64,000 nt of DNA, taken from Musa acuminata AAA Group (taxonomy: Eukaryota; Streptophyta; Magnoliopsida; Zingiberales; Musaceae). Made by a program: the position numbers and the translations under genes. A model generated the notes under the pieces. That model ran no database searches. It was not told where the DNA came from and was given only the letters and a program-made list of their open reading frames with translations. Within the stretch, counting starts at the first letter, position 1, and every line of letters starts with the position of its first letter. The stretch spans positions 8,543,001-8,607,000 of the forward strand of contig NC_088357.1 in assembly GCF_036884655.1 (NCBI RefSeq). The letters are read 5' to 3'. Shown here piece by piece: positions 63,065 through 64,000 of this stretch.

Positions 63065-64000
63065 GTATGCATCATTTTCTCTTGCCTTACCCATGGATCA
63101 TTCTTAAATATTGCTTTAAACAATTTCAACTTACAACACATACAGCTATTTTTATTGTAATTGACAACTTTTTTGTTAACCCTATTATTGCCTATGTATA
63201 TTTACCAACTAATGTGTGTATATATAAAGTATATAACTAAATAAAGTTGTTAGTAGAGTGTGTATATATGTATATCAACTAAAATATTCCTATACTCTTG
63301 GGCATTTTTATTCTCTCTTTTTTGTTTGTGCTTCATGTTGAAAGTTTAATATTGTACTGACATTTTACATGATTGCATCTCTGTAGGAAATCATCCTAAA
63401 CATTTGTAATTATAAGTTACTCCCAGAAGAAATTTAAATGTATCTACTGCAAGATGTACTGTAATATCATTTCATAGAAAAGATTAGTGATGCTTCCTGC
63501 ATGTTTTAAGGTACAGGATTTTGTAGGAGTTGAGGTAGTGTGTACGTTGTTGAATCAATCAGAAAGTTTCTCTGAAGTAATTTTCATGTAACAAACTTAA
63601 TAATTTCAAATAGATCTTGGTACAGAATGATTTTCAGGTGAATCCCTAGATTTGAAATAGATTGTCATCTATTTTGTTGGCTTCTATTTTCATCTGTTGT
63701 ATATGGTCTTTCTAGATTGTCACAAAACAAAACAAAAAACAAGCCGTAATGTCCAAACTATTTGGGCTGGCCCATGGATCTTTTAGTGTCTATCTATTAT
63801 TTAATATATCACAGATATCTCTTGAAATTTCTTCATATCAACAATTTTCTATGTTTGTCATGTATATTGGCATATAGGTGCTTCTCTGGTTCCTTGTTTT
63901 CATAACAAGTCTCATATGTATTCTTGTAATGGTCCTAAATGCATTGCTTCATGCAGTTTTATGAATATACCTCATGATAAGTACACCACTTTATTGTGTT
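63065..64000 (+). other. PBC1 intron 4, running off the window
   Basis: It starts with donor GTATGC after CLGA(K). I saw no exon matching the next conserved segment of the subunit before the window ends. AT-rich with TATA-type runs. Confidence 0.5.

Overview
The window is nuclear DNA of a flowering plant. It holds long multi-exon genes with GT-AG introns, AT-rich introns and spacers, GC-rich first exons, and a heavy load of degraded transposons. GC-rich 5' exons and the abundant GTACCG-type repeats suggest a monocot, possibly the banana family (Musa/Ensete); that assignment is inference. All four protein-coding genes lie on the + strand.

Layout. (1) 3013-17948 holds the 3' nine coding exons of a plant organellar DNA polymerase (POP, bacterial Pol I type). 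It starts in the 3'-5' exonuclease domain and runs through polymerase motifs A, B and C to the stop. Its 5' exons lie upstream of the window. A decayed hAT transposon (about 12390-16044, transposase antisense to the host) sits in the intron before the penultimate exon. (2) 17949-32600 is an intergenic transposon graveyard: a rotted copia fragment with a reverse-transcriptase motif near 19505, a possible old LTR pair, a GGTACCACCGC-rich repeat, and a well-preserved Ty1/copia element at 23499-30911 with a 5-bp target duplication. (3) 32603-57111 is a complete 21-exon EDR2-like gene (PH, START and EDR2-C domains; 733 residues by my splicing). (4) 57850-60813 is an 8-exon FAD-dependent oxidoreductase of the D-amino-acid-oxidase fold. 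(5) From 61697 to the right edge are the first four coding exons of the 20S proteasome beta-3 subunit (PBC1). Exon phases agree at every junction I joined.

The genes are unrelated housekeeping or regulatory functions and do not form a pathway. What links the window is one repeat family. Short elements of 200-320 bp have ends like CAAGGTTYGCMRTACCG and GTACCG-rich arms, three of them with perfect 8-bp target duplications. They sit in introns of the EDR2-like gene. Their right halves resemble the right end of the hAT element in the POP intron, so I infer that the hAT element is a relative of the source that mobilised them. I found no CRISPR array, tRNA or rRNA gene, and nothing that convinces me of a wholly new biological system; the hAT/MITE family is the best candidate for further work.
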